64,000 nt of DNA from contig NZ_CP012073.1 of the NCBI RefSeq assembly GCF_001262075.1, positions 1,550,001 to 1,614,000 of the forward strand, written 5' to 3'. How positions within the stretch are numbered: the stretch's first letter is position 1; each line of letters opens with the position of its first letter. The position numbers and the translations under genes were made by a program. This document shows positions 1 to 9,898 of this stretch, one piece after another. The DNA comes from Ottowia sp. oral taxon 894 (GTDB taxonomy: Bacteria; Pseudomonadota; Gammaproteobacteria; Burkholderiales; Burkholderiaceae_C). The notes under the pieces are model-generated. The model was not told where the DNA came from. It was given only the letters and a program-made list of their open reading frames with translations, and did not search any database.

Positions 1-887
1 GGCGCAGTGGCTGACGGGATGCCCCGGCCTTTGAGGCGCAGTTTGCGCCCGTGGCCGCTGCCTTCGGGCACGGTGACGGCGATGGCCTTGCCGTCGGGCG
101 TGGTGATTTCGATGCTGCCGCCCAGCGCCGCTTCCCACGGGGCCACGCGCACTTTCAGCGTGACGTCGCGGCCTTGCACTTGCCAGCGTTCATCGGGGCG
201 CAGGCGCACTTCCAGAAACAGGTCGCCCGCTTCGCCGCCGCCCAGGCCCGGATGGCCTTGCCCGGCCAGGCGGATGAGCTGGCCTTCTTTCACGCCTTGC
301 GGAATTTTCACGCGCAGCGTGCGGTCAGCGGACTGAAGTTCGCCTTTTTCGTTCACGCGGCTGCCGCGCAGGGTGATGTGGCGTTCGGCGCCGTGGTAGG
401 CGTCGGCCAGGTCCAGCTCGATGCGGGCGTGTTCGTCGCGCCCTTTTTGCGGGCCGGATGCGCGGGCGGCCCGGGCCTGGCGCGCCTGGCCGAACATCTG
501 CTCGAAAAAGTCGCTGAACTGGCCTGCGTCTTCGCCGGTGTAGCCTGAAAAATCGCCCGTGAAGTGGTGAAAGCCGCCCGCACCGCCTTCCGCGCCAAAA
601 CCTGAACCAAAGCCCGCGTTCCAGCCGGGCGGCGGGCGCACGTCGTCGCCGGAGCGCGCGCCTGCGGCCCAGGCTTGTGCGCCCACGCTGTCATAAATCT
701 TGCGTTTTTCGGCATCGCCCAGCACGGTGTTGGCCTCGTTCACCTCGGCCATGCGGGCGGCGGCGTCTGGCTCTTTGCTCACGTCGGGGTGGTATTTGCG
801 GGCCAGGCGGCGGTAGGCTTTTTTGATGTCGTCCTGGCTGGCGCTTTTGTCCACGCCCAGGATCTGGTAGTAGTCCTTGAATTGCAT
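1..887 (-). CDS. cbpA: DnaJ-class co-chaperone CbpA, 3' end outside the window
   Basis: Co-chaperone that stimulates DnaK ATPase and may bind curved DNA. About 295 codons are visible. An N-terminal J-domain carries the HPD motif (in KYHPDVSK, about residues 33-40). A Gly/Phe-rich stretch follows (about residues 75-135), then a C-terminal substrate-binding region ending in the LRLKGRGIP motif just before the window edge. There is no CxxCxGxG zinc-finger region, which separates CbpA from DnaJ. The ATG at 885-887 was chosen because [12 protein letters not shown] is the family's usual N-terminus. It lies downstream of eamA on the same strand. The C-terminus is cut off by the window edge, not by mutation. 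Confidence 0.9.
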   Translation of the reverse strand, partial: MQFKDYYQILGVDKSASQDDIKKAYRRLARKYHPDVSKEPDAAARMAEVNEANTVLGDAEKRKIYDSVGAQAWAAGARSGDDVRPPPGWNAGFGSGFGAEGGAGGFHHFTGDFSGYTGEDAGQFSDFFEQMFGQARQARAARASGPQKGRDEHARIELDLADAYHGAERHITLRGSRVNEKGELQSADRTLRVKIPQGVKEGQLIRLAGQGHPGLGGGEAGDLFLEVRLRPDERWQVQGRDVTLKVRVAPWEAALGGSIEITTPDGKAIAVTVPEGSGHGRKLRLKGRGIPSATA

Positions 888-928
888 GGCTTTCTACATG
901 GAGTTGGGAAAAGGGGTTTCAACGCGAA

Positions 929-951
929 AGGCCCTGCGGGAAAACGGGCCT
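929..951. terminator. GC-rich hairpin between eamA and cbpA
   Basis: AGGCCC (929-934) and GGGCCT (946-951) form a 6-bp stem in the gap between the end of eamA and the start of cbpA. There is no T-run, so it is at best an attenuator or weak terminator. Confidence 0.3.
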
Positions 952-1079
952 GATTGTCGTCTGCGCGGCAAGCCCCGCCTGCCCGTGAGACCCGCGCCTG
1001 GATTCAGCATCAAATGGGCCGTTTGCGCCCGTGCAGACTGGACTCGCAGCTATGGTTTCAATAGTGGGCGGAAGGCGCT

Positions 1080-1982
1080 TCAGCGCCGCATCAGCACGGC
1101 CAGCAAGGCGGCGGAAAGAATCATGGCGCCGCCTGCCAGCGTGCCCGTGGCAATGGCAGCGGCGCCCAGCGCCACGGACGAGACGCTGGCGAACACCACT
1201 TCGGCCAGCATGATGAGCGAGGCCGTTTGCGCGGGCAGGTGCGCCGTGCCGTATTGCAGGGCCATGTTGCCCGTGAGCAGCGCCGCCGTCAGGCCCAGCG
1301 CCCAGGGCAGCCAGCCGGCCCAGTTGGCCAGGGCGGGCGGCGCGGCCAGATGGGCGGCCTGCGCGGCCAGCGCCACGCCAGCGGAGACGATGGCGCTGCC
1401 CAGAAACATGGCGAAGGTGCGCGCCGTGGCGGGCGTGCCGCGCCAGCGGCGCAGCAGCACGCCTGTCAAGGCAAAGGAAAAGCCCCCGGCGATGGCCAGC
1501 CAGTCCGCCTGGCTTTCGGGCCAGGGCCAGGCCACGCCGGGTTTTTTGAGCACCAGCGTCACGCCCGCCAGCGCCAGCGCCAGGCGCAGCAGCGCGCCCG
1601 CCGTGGGGCGCTCGCCCAGCAGCGCCCAGGCCAGCAGGATGGACCAGGCGGGCATCAGATAAAAAAGCAGCACCACGCGCATCACGTCGCCCACGGTGAC
1701 GGCCCAGTTGAAGCAAATGTTGGTCAGCCCCGCCGCAAGGGCCAGCGCGGCCAGCTTGGGATGGCGCGCCAGCTCGCCCAGCACGCGCGGCCGCCAAATC
1801 AGAAACAGCGCCACGCCGCACACATACACGAACACGGTGCTCCACAAGGGGTGCGAGCCGTGCTCGCGCAGGGCGCGAAAGGGCAGCCAGGAAGTGCCCC
1901 AGATGAAGGCGTTGAACAGCAGCACCAGCGCGGGCAGCGCGGCATTGGCGGGCCGCGCCACTGGCGCCGGGGCGGACTTCAT
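1080..1982 (-). CDS. EamA/DMT-family inner-membrane transporter
   Basis: A 300-aa drug/metabolite transporter protein with ten hydrophobic segments arranged as two EamA repeats. The first repeat begins at about residue 13 (LLFNAFIWGTSW) and the second near residue 155. The substrate is unknown; relatives export amino acids or metabolites. The start codon overlaps the stop of the upstream lplT in an ATGA arrangement (1979-1982), so translation of the two is probably coupled. Longer versions of this frame read through lplT out of frame and are artefacts. Confidence 0.8.
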   Translation of the reverse strand: MKSAPAPVARPANAALPALVLLFNAFIWGTSWLPFRALREHGSHPLWSTVFVYVCGVALFLIWRPRVLGELARHPKLAALALAAGLTNICFNWAVTVGDVMRVVLLFYLMPAWSILLAWALLGERPTAGALLRLALALAGVTLVLKKPGVAWPWPESQADWLAIAGGFSFALTGVLLRRWRGTPATARTFAMFLGSAIVSAGVALAAQAAHLAAPPALANWAGWLPWALGLTAALLTGNMALQYGTAHLPAQTASLIMLAEVVFASVSSVALGAAAIATGTLAGGAMILSAALLAVLMRR

Positions 1983-3277
1983 TGCCCCTGGCCCCCGTGG
2001 CTGCTGTGGCGGTCGCTGCGGGCCGCTTGCAGCAGGCGCTGCACTTCGCTGCCGTGGCAGCGCAGGTTGCGCGCATGCCAGAGCCAGATGCCCAGCATGA
2101 CCGCCGCCACCAGGCCGCCAAACAGCCCCAGCGCCAAAAAGACGGACATGCCCGCCCCCATTGCCAGGCTGTACAGCCCGCCCAGGCCGAGGATGCACGC
2201 CTGCTCGTTGAAGTTCTGCACGGCGATGGAGCGGCCCGCGCCCATCAGGTTGTGGCCGCGATGCTGGAGCAGCGCGTTCATGGGCACCACGATGTAGCCG
2301 CCCAGCGCGCCCAGCGCGATCAGAAACGGCACGGCCACCCACAAGTGGCGCACGAACACCATCGCCCCCACCAGCAGCCCCATGACGATGCCCAGGGGAA
2401 TCACGCCCGGCGCCTTGTCCAGCCGCACGCGCACGGAAGCAAGCACCGCCCCGGCCGCCGTGCCCAGCGCCACCACGCCCACCAGGCTGGCCGCCTGCGT
2501 GGTGCCGTAGGCCAGCGCCGCGCCCGCCCAGGCCAGCACGATGTAGCGCATGTTGCCCGACACGCCCCAAAACAGCGTGGTGGACGCCAGCGACACCTGC
2601 CCCAGCCTGTCGCGCCACAGCAGCGCGTTGCAGCGCCAGAAATCGGGCAGCAGCGCCAGCGCGTTGCGCGGCATGGGGTGCATCTCCACGCCTGTTTTCG
2701 GAATGTGCAGGTTGAACCAGGCCGCCAGCACGTACACCAGCGTCAGCGCGGCAATGGCGGCGTGCGGCGCGCTGCCCAGGCCCAGCGTTTGCGCGGTGGG
2801 CATTTGCAGCAGCCACTGCGAAACCGCCGGCCCCACCAGCTGCCCGCCCAGCAGCACGCCCAGGATGATGGAGCAGATGGTCAGCCCCTCAATCCAGCCG
2901 TTGGCCCGCACCAGCTGCGAAGGCGGCAGCAGCTCGGTCAGGATGCCGTACTTGGCGGGCGAGTAGGCCGCCGCGCCCAGCCCCACCACGGCGTAAGACA
3001 GCAGCGGGTGGCTGCCAAACAGCATCATCAGGCAGCCCGCAATCTTGATGGCGTTGCTGATGAACATGACGCGCCCTTTGGGCTGCGAATCGGCGAACGC
3101 GCCCACCCACGGCGCCAGCGCCACGTAAAACAGCGCAAACATCGGCACCAGCGCCGCGCCCTGCCATTCGGGCGCGCCATCGGCCTTGAGCAGCTCCACC
3201 GCCGCGACAAACAGCGCGTTATCGGCCAGCGAGCTGCAAAACTGCGCCGCCATGATGGTGTAAAAGCCCCGCTTCAT
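1979..3277 (-). CDS. lplT: Lysophospholipid transporter LplT (MFS)
   Basis: A 432-aa major facilitator protein with about 12 membrane segments. It matches LplT, which flips lysophospholipids across the inner membrane for reacylation. Family-like features are the N-terminus MKRGFYTIMAAQF, the early ADNALFVAAVELL segment and the SPAKYGILTELLP motif near residue 105. In enterobacteria lplT sits beside the acyltransferase aas; here its partner is an EamA transporter, overlapping by 4 bp. It is slightly longer than the roughly 400 aa of enterobacterial LplT. Confidence 0.85.
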   Translation of the reverse strand: MKRGFYTIMAAQFCSSLADNALFVAAVELLKADGAPEWQGAALVPMFALFYVALAPWVGAFADSQPKGRVMFISNAIKIAGCLMMLFGSHPLLSYAVVGLGAAAYSPAKYGILTELLPPSQLVRANGWIEGLTICSIILGVLLGGQLVGPAVSQWLLQMPTAQTLGLGSAPHAAIAALTLVYVLAAWFNLHIPKTGVEMHPMPRNALALLPDFWRCNALLWRDRLGQVSLASTTLFWGVSGNMRYIVLAWAGAALAYGTTQAASLVGVVALGTAAGAVLASVRVRLDKAPGVIPLGIVMGLLVGAMVFVRHLWVAVPFLIALGALGGYIVVPMNALLQHRGHNLMGAGRSIAVQNFNEQACILGLGGLYSLAMGAGMSVFLALGLFGGLVAAVMLGIWLWHARNLRCHGSEVQRLLQAARSDRHSSHGGQGQ

Positions 3278-3439
3278 GAAGCTGCGTGCGCGGGGCGCGC
3301 CTGTCGTTGTGTCAAGGGAACCGCCTGTTTGCGTGGGAAAAAAATGCGGCGGGTTATATCACGCGCCCCCTGCGCGGCGGCCCGTGGGAAAGACGGCAAA
3401 AAAGCGGCTGAAAAACGGAGCGCAGCCCTCATTCGTCCT

Positions 3440-4537
<1,098 letters not shown>

Positions 4538-4545
4538 GAAGGCTT

Positions 4546-5427
4546 TCAGAACCGCTCCCCCCGTCCGCGCCACAGGCCATGCCGCCCCAGCGCAAGGCTG
4601 GCGGCATACAGCGCCCCCAGGCACAGCACGATGACGGGGCTGGCGGGCCAATCCAGGTGATACGACAGCAGCAGCCCCGCCACGCTGGCGGCCAGCGCCA
4701 TGCCGGCCGCCAGCGCCAGCAGGCCGCCCAGGCTGCGCGCCCACAAGCGGGCGCTGGCGGCCGGCAGCACCATGATGCCCACGGCCATGAGCGTGCCCAG
4801 CGCGTGAAAGCCCGCCACCAGGTTGAGCACCAGCAGCGCCAGAAAGCCGTAATGCGCGGCGGCGCTCCAGCGCGGCGACACGCTGCGCAAGAAGCCGGGG
4901 TCCATGCACTCGGCGGCCAGCGGGCGCAGCAGCAGCGCCAGCGCCGCCAGGGTGAAGCCGGTGATGCCGCCAATGAGCCACAGCGCCGCGTCATCGAGCG
5001 CCAGCACGGTGCCAAAGAGCACGTGCAGCAAATCCACATGGCTGCCGCGCGTGGAGACGATGAGCACGCCCAGCGCCAGCGAGAGCAGGTAGAAGGCGGC
5101 CATGCTCGCGTCTTCGCGCAGCACCGTGGAGCGCGCCACCACGCCCGAGGCCACGGCCACCAGCAGCCCGGCCAGCGCGCCGCCTGCCGTCATGGCCGGC
5201 AGCGACAGGCCCGCCAGCAGGTAGCCCACCGCTGCGCCGGGCAGGATGGCGTGCGCCATGGCGTCGCCCGTCAGGCTCATGCGGCGCAAAAGCAGGAACA
5301 CGCCCACCGGCGCGCAGCCCAGCGACAGCGCCACGCACCCGGCCAGCGCCCGGCGCATGAAGCCGAATTCCAGAAACGGCCCGGCCAGCAGCGCCCACAG
5401 GCTGGCATCCGCAGCGGCGGGCGTCAT
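4546..5427 (-). CDS. znuB: Zinc ABC transporter permease ZnuB
   Basis: A 293-aa ABC-3 family permease with eight or nine hydrophobic segments. It forms the inner-membrane channel for Zn2+ delivered by ZnuA. The cytoplasmic coupling region reads RRMSLTGDAMAHAILPG (about residues 48-64), a family hallmark. The start overlaps the end of znuC by 4 bp (ATGA), so the pair is translationally coupled. Confidence 0.92.
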   Translation of the reverse strand: MTPAAADASLWALLAGPFLEFGFMRRALAGCVALSLGCAPVGVFLLLRRMSLTGDAMAHAILPGAAVGYLLAGLSLPAMTAGGALAGLLVAVASGVVARSTVLREDASMAAFYLLSLALGVLIVSTRGSHVDLLHVLFGTVLALDDAALWLIGGITGFTLAALALLLRPLAAECMDPGFLRSVSPRWSAAAHYGFLALLVLNLVAGFHALGTLMAVGIMVLPAASARLWARSLGGLLALAAGMALAASVAGLLLSYHLDWPASPVIVLCLGALYAASLALGRHGLWRGRGERF

Positions 5428-6176
5428 GGCGCGGCCCCTTGGCAGGCCATGCCGGCTGGTTCGCCAGACCCATCGGGCATGCGCAGCCGCAGCAGGTTTT
5501 GCGGCGTGAGCACCGACTGCGTGGGGCCGTAGGCCAGCACGCGCCCGGCCAGCAGCAAGGTTTGCGTGAAAGCCTGGCGCACCTGCGCCAGGTCATGCAG
5601 CACGGCCAGCACCGTTTTGCCTTGCGCCTGCCAGCCGCGCAGCAGGGCCAGCAAATCCTGGCACGTGCGCTCGTCCATTGCGGCGAAAGGCTCATCGAGC
5701 AGCAGCACCGGCGCGTCTTGCAGCAGCAGCCGCGCAAACAGCGCCCGCTGCATTTGCCCGCCTGAAAGCTCGTGCAGGCGGCGCTGCGCCAAATCGCCCA
5801 GCCCCACTTGCACCAGCGCCGCCTGGCAGCGCGCGCGCTGCGCCGCCGTCAGCCGCCCCAGCGCGCCCGTTTCGTGCCACAGCCCCAGCGCCGCCAGCTC
5901 CAGCACCGTGGCCGGAAAGCTGCGATCGAGCGTGCCCTGCTGCGGCATGTAGGCCACGCGCGCGCCAGCCAGCCCTTCCATGCGCCCGCGCAAGGGCGCC
6001 AGCAGCCCCGCCAGCGCCTTGATCAGCGTGGACTTGCCCGCGCCGTTTGGCCCCACCACCGCCAGCAGCGCCCCCGGCTCGATGGTCAGCGACACATCTT
6101 GCAGCGCCACGCGGCCTTCATAGCCCAGCGTCAGCTCATGCAGGGTGATGCGCGGCGTCATGCCTGTTGCCGTCAT
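5424..6176 (-). CDS. znuC: Zinc ABC transporter ATPase ZnuC
   Basis: A 250-aa ABC ATPase energising ZnuB. Walker A is GPNGAGKST (about residues 42-50), the signature is LSGGQMQR (about 139-146), Walker B is LLLDEP, and the switch His is in AVLHDL. The ATG at 6174-6176 is used; a second in-frame ATG five codons later is possible. A short membrane-protein ORF ends 7 bp upstream. Zinc specificity is inferred from the His-rich ZnuA loop and the Zur-like palindrome upstream. Confidence 0.9.
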   Translation of the reverse strand: MTATGMTPRITLHELTLGYEGRVALQDVSLTIEPGALLAVVGPNGAGKSTLIKALAGLLAPLRGRMEGLAGARVAYMPQQGTLDRSFPATVLELAALGLWHETGALGRLTAAQRARCQAALVQVGLGDLAQRRLHELSGGQMQRALFARLLLQDAPVLLLDEPFAAMDERTCQDLLALLRGWQAQGKTVLAVLHDLAQVRQAFTQTLLLAGRVLAYGPTQSVLTPQNLLRLRMPDGSGEPAGMACQGAAP

Positions 6177-6183
6177 GGCCGGG

Positions 6184-6375
6184 TCACTGAACGGGCGAGA
6201 CGGCCCAGGCCAGCAGCCCCCAAAGCCCCGCGCACGCCAGCAGCGCCCACAGCAGCCGCCGCGCGGCAGAAGCCAGCAGCAAGCTGGCGGCAGGCGTGGC
6301 AGGCAATGGATGAGGCAATGAATCCGGCGGGGGCGGGGCCGAAGACGCGGCCTGGGCGGGAACAGGAGCGGGCAT
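6184..6375 (-). CDS. Small proline-rich single-pass membrane protein ahead of znuC
   Basis: A 63-aa ORF. The first about 30 residues are Pro/Ala-rich (e.g. SAPPPPDSLPHPLP). One hydrophobic helix follows near residues 40-58 (LLWALLACAGLWGLLAWAV). It ends 7 bp before znuC on the same strand and begins just downstream of the candidate Zur operator, so it would be first in the zinc operon. I do not recognise a family, and it could be a chance ORF in GC-rich leader sequence. Confidence 0.45.
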   Translation of the reverse strand: MPAPVPAQAASSAPPPPDSLPHPLPATPAASLLLASAARRLLWALLACAGLWGLLAWAVSPVQ

Positions 6376-6459
6376 GAATCGTGGGCGCTTCGGGCCGCCG
6401 CGCCAGCGGCGCAGGCAGGCCGCTGCCAGCGGAAAAGAGGCGCGGATGATACCCGCGCC

Positions 6460-6472
6460 GTTATCGTGTAAC
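6460..6472. promoter_or_regulatory. Candidate Zur operator
   Basis: GTTATCGTGTAAC is an inverted repeat (GTTAT / GTAAC, 3-nt centre) and stands out as AT-rich in a very GC-rich leader. Its shape resembles the GTTAT-N3-ATAAC core expected of proteobacterial Zur boxes. It sits 85 bp upstream of the small ORF that heads znuCBA. Inference from pattern and context only. Confidence 0.45.
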
Positions 6473-6499
6473 CCGCATATGGCCCGCAGGCGCCGAAGC

Positions 6500-6556
6500 G
6501 TGAGGGCCAAAACGCGGGGGGGCAAAACGTGAGGGCTAAAACGTGAGGATCAAAAG
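6500..6556. repeat. Four imperfect tandem 14-15-bp units
   Basis: Units resembling GTGAGGGCYAAAAC occur at 6500-6513, 6514-6528 (degenerate), 6529-6542 and 6543-6556. They lie in the divergent gap between the znu operon leader and the amidase gene. Function unknown. Confidence 0.6.
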
Positions 6557-6744
6557 CGCGGCCCCGGGCGGCCTGGGTGTTGCAAAAACAATAGCTGTCC
6601 GCGCTGATTCCATCAGGGCTTGCGGCTTATTTGGCCCGTTTCATGGCCTGTTTTTCGCCAGAATCGCCGCTATGCCCGCCTTCCGGCGTCAACAGTCCCA
6701 GAACCTGCAACCTTCTCGCGAACCTTCGCCTTGAAAACGCTGCC

Positions 6745-7593
6745 ATGAAAGCTGCCGCCATCCAGACCGTTTCCACGCCGCGCGTGGAAGAAAACCTCGC
6801 CACTGCCGCCGCCTTGCTGGAGCAGGCCGCCCGCGCCGGGGCGGAGCTGGCCGTGCTGCCGGAGTATTTCTGCCTGTTTGGCCAAAGCGATGCCGACAAG
6901 CTGCTCATCGCCGAGCCGTTTGGCCAGGGGCCGCTGCAAGAGTGGCTGGCCGGCCAGGCGCGGCGGCTGGGGCTGTGGCTGGCCGGCGGCACCATCCCGC
7001 TGCGCGCGCGGGGCGAAGACGCAGAAGCAGGCGCAGAAGCAGGCGCGGATGCGCGCGCGTTCAACGCCCTGCTGGTTTTCTCGCCCGAAGGCCGCTGCGC
7101 CGCGCGCTACGACAAGATGCACCTTTTCCGCTTCAATGACGGCCAGCGCGCCTACGACGAATCGCAAACGCTGGAAGCGGGCCTCAAGCCGGCGCTGTTC
7201 GATCTGCCCTCGCGCGACGGGCACACCTGGCGCGTGGGCCTGTCCGTCTGCTACGACCTGCGTTTTGCCGAGCTGTACCGCCACTACGCGGCGCAGGGCG
7301 CCGATCTGCTGCTGGCGCCCAGCGCCTTCACCTGGGTGACGGGGCAGGCGCACTGGCAAACGCTGCTGCGCGCGCGCGCCATCGAAAACCTGGCCTGCGT
7401 CATCGCGCCCGGCCAGGGCGGCACGCATGAAAACGGCCGCCGCACCTGGGGGCACAGCATGCTGATCAACGCCTGGGGGCAGGTGCTGGCCATGCAGGCC
7501 GAAGGCGCGGGCGTGGCGCTGGCCGAGCTGGACGCCGCCCACACGGCGGCCTGCCGCGCCAGCCTGCCCGCCCTGGCGCACCGCGTGCTGTGA
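6745..7593 (+). CDS. Nit1-type carbon-nitrogen hydrolase (probable deaminated glutathione amidase)
   Basis: A 282-aa nitrilase-superfamily amidase. The catalytic triad is visible: Glu in LPEYF (about residue 45), Lys in DKMHLF (about 125) and Cys in SVCYDLRF (about 170). The C-terminal segment with AHWQTLLRARAIEN and GHSMLINAWG closely follows Nit1, which hydrolyses deaminated glutathione to alpha-ketoglutarate and Cys-Gly as metabolite repair. ATG 6745 is chosen; the longer frame adds a non-conserved N-terminus. The stop overlaps the GTG start of the sensor-kinase gene. Confidence 0.85.
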   Translation: MKAAAIQTVSTPRVEENLATAAALLEQAARAGAELAVLPEYFCLFGQSDADKLLIAEPFGQGPLQEWLAGQARRLGLWLAGGTIPLRARGEDAEAGAEAGADARAFNALLVFSPEGRCAARYDKMHLFRFNDGQRAYDESQTLEAGLKPALFDLPSRDGHTWRVGLSVCYDLRFAELYRHYAAQGADLLLAPSAFTWVTGQAHWQTLLRARAIENLACVIAPGQGGTHENGRRTWGHSMLINAWGQVLAMQAEGAGVALAELDAAHTAACRASLPALAHRVL

Positions 7594-9665
7594 GCGACTT
7601 TGCCTTTCTCTCCACCCCCACGCGGGAGCTGCCCTGGCACAAGCGCGCGGCCCTCTCGCCGCGCGGCTGGGGGCTGTGGCTGCTGCTGATGACGCTGCTG
7701 GCGGCCCTGCTGGGCGCGCTGATCTGGCTGGCGCACGAGCACGGCCAGCAGCGCGCCCAGCGCGCGCTCGCCCGCGACGCCACAGACGCCGCCATCGAAC
7801 TGGGGCGCGCCCTGTCGCACAACGCGCAAATCCTGCAAGGGCTGCATCTGTCGCAGGCCGATCCGGCGAGCTGGGCGCTGCACGCCCGCCCCTTGCTGCA
7901 AAGCCACCGCGAATGGCTTCAGCTGGACTGGCTGGACAGCCGCCTCAGGCCCGTGGCCAGCGAAACCAGCCCCTGGCACGCGCGCCTGGACCCGCCTGGC
8001 CGCAGCCTGGCCGCCGAAGCGCAAGCCGCCTGCGTGACGGCGGAGCGCCTGAACGGCCCCGCCTACGCGCCCAGCCTGTTCATGCCGCAGCACGGCGGCG
8101 GCGCGGGCCACGAAGTCATGCCCCTGTGCGTGCCCGTCGATCGCGGCTACGTGGTGGCCGCCTACTCGCTCAGCGCCATGCTGGCGCACATGGTGGACAC
8201 GGCCTACACGCGGCGCCACCAGGTGTCGTTCACCGAGCCGGACGGCACGCGCCTGGCCGTGGCGGGCGTGGTGCGGCATGGCTCCCGGACCATCTCGTTT
8301 CAGCGCGTGCTGGATCTGCCGGGCGCCACCCTGGTGCTGCGCATGGACAGCCGCCGCCCCGCCGCCAGCTTGCTGAGCAGCGAAATGACCGCCCTGCTGG
8401 CCGGTCTCGCCCTGGCGCTGCTGGCCGTGCTCACCCTGCTGGCCTATGACCACGCGCGCCGCCAGCGGGCCGAAAGCGCGCTGGCCGAGGCGCTGGCCGT
8501 GCGCAAGGCCATGGAAGACTCGCTCATGGTGGGCTTGCGCGCGCGCGATCAGCAAGGCCGCATCGTCTATGTGAATCCCGCCTTCTGCGAAATGGTGGAC
8601 TGCGACGAAAGCGAACTGCTGGGCACCGGCATTCCCGCGCCCTACTGGCCGCCGGAGCTGGCCGCCGAATACGCGCAGCACCAGATTCAGTGGCTCTCGG
8701 GCCTGTGGCGCAAGACGGAAGAGGGCCAGCAAGCCATTTACCAGCGCAAGGACGGCACGCGCTTTCCCGTGCTCGTGTTCGACGCCCCGCTGGTCACGCA
8801 CGACGGCCGCCATATCGGCTGGATGAGCGTGGTCATGGATGTCAGCGAGCAGCGCCGCATCGAGCAGATGACGCGCGACAGCCAGGAGCGCCTGCAAGCC
8901 ACCGCCCGCCTGGCCGCCGCAGGCGAAATGGCCTCGCACCTCAGCCACGAGCTGAACCAGCCGCTGGCCGCCATCTCCAGCTACGCCACCGGCTCGCTCA
9001 ACCTGCTGGAGCAGCTGCACGGCGGCCAGGACGCGGCCATCGTGGCCGATCTGCGCACCGCCCTCACCCGCGTCGCCGGACAGGCCAATCGCGCCGGACA
9101 AGTCATCCACAGCGTGCACCTGGCCGTGCGGCGCGGCAGCGACCAGCGCGTGAACATCACCCCGCAGGCGCTGGTGCAAGCCATCCTGCCGCTGGTTCAC
9201 CTGCACGCCGATCGCCAGAACGTGATGGTGGAAGTGGACGTGCCGCATGACCTGCCCCCCGTGTGGTGTGCCCAGGTGATGGTGGAGCAAGTGCTGCTCA
9301 ACCTGGCGCGCAACGCCATCCAGGCCATGAGCGGCACCCCCCCGCCGCTGCGCAGCCTGCGCTTTTCGGCCCGCCTCGCGCTCTCGTGCGACAAAGTGAT
9401 CTTCAGCGTGGCCGATCACGGCTGCGGCATCGCCCCCGGCGTGGCCCCGCGCCTGTACACGCCCTTTTTCACGACCAAGAGCGAAGGCATGGGCCTGGGC
9501 CTGCCGCTGTGCCGCACCGTGGTGGAGCAGCACGGCGGCACGCTCACGCACGAAGCCAACGAACCGCAGGGAACGGTGTTTTCATTCACCCTGCCAGTGG
9601 CTGTGGCCGGGCAGGCGGAGCCGTTTGAAGATGGAGCGATCCAAAAAATGGCCGATTTCCATTGA
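7590..9665 (+). CDS. FixL/DctS-like PAS sensor histidine kinase, orphan
   Basis: A 691-aa membrane kinase. TM1 lies near residues 27-48, then comes a periplasmic sensor region, then TM2 near 268-288. A cytoplasmic PAS domain (about 305-420) follows, then the H-box SHLSHELNQPLAAIS with the phosphoacceptor His near 452. The ATPase domain has N-box NLARNAIQAM, G1 DHGCGIAP and G2 GMGLGLPL. HELNQPL is typical of the FixL/DctB class. It starts with GTG at 7590, overlapping the amidase stop. Relatives usually have a FixJ/LuxR-type regulator next to them. Here the gene is followed by a terminator, a repeat copy and the convergent clpA, so its partner must be elsewhere or lost. Confidence 0.88.
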   Translation: MSDFAFLSTPTRELPWHKRAALSPRGWGLWLLLMTLLAALLGALIWLAHEHGQQRAQRALARDATDAAIELGRALSHNAQILQGLHLSQADPASWALHARPLLQSHREWLQLDWLDSRLRPVASETSPWHARLDPPGRSLAAEAQAACVTAERLNGPAYAPSLFMPQHGGGAGHEVMPLCVPVDRGYVVAAYSLSAMLAHMVDTAYTRRHQVSFTEPDGTRLAVAGVVRHGSRTISFQRVLDLPGATLVLRMDSRRPAASLLSSEMTALLAGLALALLAVLTLLAYDHARRQRAESALAEALAVRKAMEDSLMVGLRARDQQGRIVYVNPAFCEMVDCDESELLGTGIPAPYWPPELAAEYAQHQIQWLSGLWRKTEEGQQAIYQRKDGTRFPVLVFDAPLVTHDGRHIGWMSVVMDVSEQRRIEQMTRDSQERLQATARLAAAGEMASHLSHELNQPLAAISSYATGSLNLLEQLHGGQDAAIVADLRTALTRVAGQANRAGQVIHSVHLAVRRGSDQRVNITPQALVQAILPLVHLHADRQNVMVEVDVPHDLPPVWCAQVMVEQVLLNLARNAIQAMSGTPPPLRSLRFSARLALSCDKVIFSVADHGCGIAPGVAPRLYTPFFTTKSEGMGLGLPLCRTVVEQHGGTLTHEANEPQGTVFSFTLPVAVAGQAEPFEDGAIQKMADFH

Positions 9666-9718
9666 GCGGCAAGGCATTGCGCCGCCCAAAGCCAGCGCCC
9701 CAAGGATGCGGGCATGAA

Positions 9719-9744
9719 AAAAGGGAGCGGCGGCGCTCCCTTTT
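9719..9744. terminator. Bidirectional rho-independent terminator
   Basis: AAAAGGGAGC (9719-9728) and GCTCCCTTTT (9735-9744) form a perfect 10-bp stem with a 6-nt loop. The A- and T-flanks suit termination in both directions, between convergent genes. Confidence 0.85.
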
Positions 9745-9780
9745 CCATGCCCTCCGTTCCGCTTTCATGCGCAGGGCCTT

Positions 9781-9869
9781 ATTTCGCTCCTCTATCCATA
9801 GCATGATGTCCTAGTGGAATCTGCGCAGGGCGGCATTTCAGCTGCCCATATTTGCTCCTGTTTTTGATG
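9781..9869 (-). repeat. Dispersed ~90-bp intergenic repeat, copy 2 (reverse)
   Basis: Reads TTTCGCTCCTCTATCCATAG through ATGATGTCCTAGTGGAA to TTTGCTCCTGTTTTTGATG. It sits between the convergent kinase gene and clpA, just past the hairpin terminator. Confidence 0.9.
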
Positions 9870-9898
9870 TGATTTGCAGGCAGTTTGCGTTCACACGC

